Positions 61,748 through 64,000 of a stretch of 64,000 nucleotides of DNA are shown piece by piece. The stretch comes from Bacteroidales bacterium (GTDB taxonomy: Bacteria; Bacteroidota; Bacteroidia; Bacteroidales; M50B96): the NCBI GenBank assembly GCA_018401015.1, contig JAGYLP010000007.1:1-64000 (forward strand), read 5' to 3'. A program made the position numbers and the translations under genes. The notes under the pieces were generated by a model. The model saw nothing but the letters and a program-made list of their open reading frames with translations, searched no databases and had not been told where the DNA came from. Positions within the stretch are counted from its first letter, which is position 1, and every line of letters begins with the position of its first letter.

Positions 61748-62971
61748 TTGACGTTCAAAGATTTTAATTTCAACGAAGAAATACTTCAGGCCATCGAAGT
61801 AATGGGTTACGAAAAGCCAACCCCCATTCAGGAGCAGGCCATACCCGCTATTTTAGAAGGAAAAGATTTAATTGGTTCCGCACAAACCGGAACAGGAAAA
61901 ACAGCTGCCTTTGTGCTCCCTTTGCTTCAGCTCATTGCGAATAAAGCCAACAAATCCGACGATTACATTCGTGCCGTCGTGGTTGTGCCTACCCGCGAGT
62001 TGGCTACCCAAATCGACCAGCAATTCGAAGGTTTTTCCTACTATACCGGGATAACGAGCATTCCTGTTTATGGAGGAAGCGATGGAAAAAATTTCATCGA
62101 GGAAAAGAATGCTCTGAGTCGCGGAGTAGATGTGGTTGTGTGCACTCCGGGCCGAATGATTGCTCACCTTAATCAGGGCTATGTCGATTTGTCGCGTGTC
62201 GATTACCTCATCCTCGACGAAGCCGACCGAATGCTCGACATGGGCTTTATGGGCGATATCCTTCGCATCTTATCCTTCATGCCGGAGAGCCGTCAATCCT
62301 TGTTGTTTTCAGCAACTATGCCTATTAAAATCAGGGAATTAGCTCGTAAGATTCTACGAAAGCCAACCGAAATTAATATTGCCGTATCGCGACCTGCTGA
62401 AAAGGTGCTCCAAATGGCTTATATCGTTTACGAAGAGCAAAAAATACCTCAGATCACTCGCCTTTTACATGGTAAAACAAACTACCGAGTACTCATTTTC
62501 ACGGAGACTAAATTAGCTGCCCGTAAGCTATCCGATAAATTACTTCGGCAACATCTCGATGTTGCCGAGATTCACTCCGATTTATCGCAAACGGAGCGGG
62601 AACAAGTTCTCTTAGCCTTCAGAAATCGAAAAATCAATATTCTTGTAGCCACTAATATTATCTCTCGCGGAATCGATATCGAAGACATCGATTTGGTGAT
62701 AAACTACAATGTTCCGAAAGAGGTTGAGGACTATATCCATCGGATTGGGAGGACTGCCCGGAGCCAGTCGGAAGGAGTTGCCATCACCTTTGTAAATCCC
62801 GATGATCAGTTCGCTTTTCAGGCTATTGAGTTGTTTTTAGAAAAAGATATCTACAAAGCAAAGGTCGATCCCGAATTTGGTGAAACGCCCACTTATAATC
62901 CTCAAAAGCCGAATCCCTCTAAACCGGTTTATCGCAAAAAGAAAGTATTTCGGCATCCTCGCAAAAAGTAG
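61748..62971 (+). CDS. DEAD-box ATP-dependent RNA helicase
   Basis: 407 aa starting at TTG. All helicase motifs are present: PTPIQEQAIP (Q motif), AQTGTGKT (I), PTRELATQ (Ia), TPGRM (Ib), DEAD (II) in LILDEADRML, SAT (III), HRIGRTARS (VI). A basic tail (VYRKKKVFRHPRKK) contacts RNA. RhlE-like in size. No ATG precedes motif Q closely, so TTG at 61748 is the best start. Confidence 0.92.
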   Translation: MTFKDFNFNEEILQAIEVMGYEKPTPIQEQAIPAILEGKDLIGSAQTGTGKTAAFVLPLLQLIANKANKSDDYIRAVVVVPTRELATQIDQQFEGFSYYTGITSIPVYGGSDGKNFIEEKNALSRGVDVVVCTPGRMIAHLNQGYVDLSRVDYLILDEADRMLDMGFMGDILRILSFMPESRQSLLFSATMPIKIRELARKILRKPTEINIAVSRPAEKVLQMAYIVYEEQKIPQITRLLHGKTNYRVLIFTETKLAARKLSDKLLRQHLDVAEIHSDLSQTEREQVLLAFRNRKINILVATNIISRGIDIEDIDLVINYNVPKEVEDYIHRIGRTARSQSEGVAITFVNPDDQFAFQAIELFLEKDIYKAKVDPEFGETPTYNPQKPNPSKPVYRKKKVFRHPRKK

Positions 62972-62978
62972 CAATAAT

Positions 62979-63028
62979 CGCTAGCTTTTGCTTATTTGAA
63001 CCCAAAACAAATAAGGCTCAAAGCAGCG
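62979..63028 (+). other. long imperfect hairpin between helicase and DHOD-like gene
   Basis: Paired segments cgct/agcg, gcttt/aaagc and cttatttg/caaataag with small bulges make a ~17-bp stem and nine-base loop. No T-run follows, so it is not a standard terminator. It starts eight bases after the helicase stop codon and lies about 95 bases before the next start. Confidence 0.45.
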
Positions 63029-63123
63029 GAGCAGCCACCTAAAAATGCCAAAGTTTGCTTATTTTTCGGCTCTAAACAGGCTAGGCCTATTCATACAATT
63101 GCAATTCATTAAAACTCATTATT

Positions 63124-64000
63124 ATGGCTAATTTAAAGACCACTTATCTCGGAATCGACTTAAAAAATCCCATTATCGTAGGTGCTAATAACATGGTTAC
63201 CGATGTTAAAGCACTCAAAAAAATGGAAAACGCTGGCGCTGCTGCTATCGTTTACAAATCCCTCTTCGAAGAACAAATTCAATTGGAAAATCTTGAGATG
63301 GGAGAGAGCATGAACGAATATGCCGACCGCAACGCTGAAATGGTTAGTCTTTTTCCAAACATCGATCATGCCGGTCCGGAAGAATATCTGATGAACCTCT
63401 ACAAAGCTCAAAAAGCAGTTGATATTCCGATTATTGCCAGTTTGAATGCTGTATATCATGAATCGTGGGTTGAATATGCCCAAAAAATAGCCGAAACCGG
63501 TGTAAAAGGATTGGAATTGAATTTTTATTCTTTTCCGAAAAGTTTTGAAACAACCGGCAAAGACATCGTCGACGAGCAACTAGAGGTAATTAAAGCTGTG
63601 CGAAAAGCCATTTCAATTCCGGTCTCAGTTAAGTTAAGCCCCTTCTATACCAACACCTTACAAGTAATTAAGAAAATGGATGAATTGGGCGTGGGTGCTT
63701 TTACCTTGTTCAATAATTTAATTCAGCCCGACATCGATATCGAGGAGGAAGCTACCTTCTATCCTTATCATTTGAGTTCGCCCACCGAACAAAAACTGAG
63801 CTTACGCTATGCTGGTTTACTCTTCGGAGAAATCAATGCTGCTATTTGCAGTAATACCGGAATCTATCAAGGATCGGATGTCATTAAAATGATCCTGGCA
63901 GGAGCCACTGCTGTCCATGTTGTTAGTACTCTCTACAAAAATAAAATCGATCATATTCAAACAATGCTTCAAGAAATGGAAGCATGGATGGATAAAAAAT
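63124..64000 (+). CDS. dihydroorotate dehydrogenase-like protein (cut by window edge)
   Basis: 292 codons visible, with no stop before the right edge. TTYLGIDLKNPIIVGANNM starts the FMN-binding barrel; PIIASLNAVYHESWVEYA, GLELNFYSFP, PVSVKLSPFYTN, LFNNLIQPDIDIE and the phosphate loop ILAGATAVHVVSTLY follow. This is the DHOD-like family found in Bacteroidota, whose physiological reaction is not settled. True class 1 DHOD has a catalytic Cys in its NLSCPN-type loop region; here the corresponding stretch (ELNFYSFP) differs, so the substrate is uncertain. Confidence 0.88.
   Translation, partial: MANLKTTYLGIDLKNPIIVGANNMVTDVKALKKMENAGAAAIVYKSLFEEQIQLENLEMGESMNEYADRNAEMVSLFPNIDHAGPEEYLMNLYKAQKAVDIPIIASLNAVYHESWVEYAQKIAETGVKGLELNFYSFPKSFETTGKDIVDEQLEVIKAVRKAISIPVSVKLSPFYTNTLQVIKKMDELGVGAFTLFNNLIQPDIDIEEEATFYPYHLSSPTEQKLSLRYAGLLFGEINAAICSNTGIYQGSDVIKMILAGATAVHVVSTLYKNKIDHIQTMLQEMEAWMDKK

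Noticed and set aside
63160-63579. Minus-strand open frame of 139 codons
   Set aside because: Lies wholly antisense to the DHOD-like gene, which has clear family motifs.
1-64000. CRISPR array, prophage or complete insertion sequence
   Set aside because: No regularly spaced repeats, no cas, phage structural or transposase genes were seen in the window.

Overview
The window is a gene-dense chromosome segment from a member of the Bacteroidota. The evidence is: start-proximal promoter boxes of the TAnnTTTG type, an almost complete absence of Shine-Dalgarno sequences, type IX secretion (T9SS) C-terminal sorting domains on surface proteins, an RprX/RprY-like two-component pair, an AccC/BCCP/PccB-type acyl-CoA carboxylase trio, and the folP-cdaA and surE-lpxB neighbourhoods. 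The lipid A and KDO genes (lpxB, kdsB) indicate an outer membrane. Tyrosine catabolism through homogentisate needs oxygen, so the organism is probably aerobic or microaerobic. I cannot place it below phylum from sequence alone.

Layout. 1-4.5 kb: the start of a secreted protein (cut by the window edge), then a two-gene translesion cassette, a Y-family polymerase (dinB-like) followed after one base by a second DnaE. 4.5-7 kb: an accessory islet with a PIN-like DUF4411 gene and an ImmA/IrrE-like peptidase gene, lying between two perfect 31-bp direct repeats. 7-16.6 kb: trkH overlapping a HAMP receptor-like gene, an EamA permease, gcvP, a degenerate histidine-kinase-like protein, murB and kdsB. 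16.7-21.4 kb: acyl-CoA carboxylase operon and trhO. 21.5-31 kb: tRNA-Thr, a lipoprotein pullulanase, a histidine-less ATPase of the kinase fold, a sugar-phosphate nucleotidyltransferase, a large exported protein of unknown function, rprX-rprY and an S4-domain protein. 31.3-36 kb: upp, the rpsF-rpsR-rplI ribosomal operon, ridA, a PepSY membrane protein, a histidine-rich lipoprotein and an exported glutathione peroxidase. 36-39 kb: a compact queC-queD-queE-queF operon that makes preQ0/preQ1 for queuosine, then tRNA-Pro. 39.3-48.2 kb: a T9SS type B protein, a DoxX/DUF1599 pair, folP-cdaA, and a surE-small membrane protein-lpxB-SpoIID run. 48.5-56.2 kb: a phenylalanine/tyrosine degradation operon (CoA-transferase A and B, homogentisate dioxygenase, HPPD, fumarylacetoacetase, flavin reductase-like protein) ending in a heavily frameshifted phenylalanine hydroxylase. 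56.2-64 kb: a small lipoprotein, a T9SS-exported subtilase next to a T9SS-exported alpha/beta hydrolase, a DEAD-box helicase, and a dihydroorotate-dehydrogenase-like gene cut by the right edge.

The observation I would follow first is in the ribosomal operon. Ribosomes of this phylum generally hide their anti-Shine-Dalgarno tail in a pocket made by bS21, bS18 and bS6. Here rpsR (bS18) and rplI carry strong Shine-Dalgarno sequences, in a window where I saw none convincing at other starts. That pattern suggests feedback control of ribosomal protein synthesis by ribosomes that lack bS18. Other points worth checking are the repeat-flanked PIN/ImmA islet, a QueE with a displaced third cluster cysteine, a kinase-like protein with a duplicated dimerisation segment, the TrkH-HAMP coupling, and the local concentration of frameshifts in the phenylalanine hydroxylase gene.
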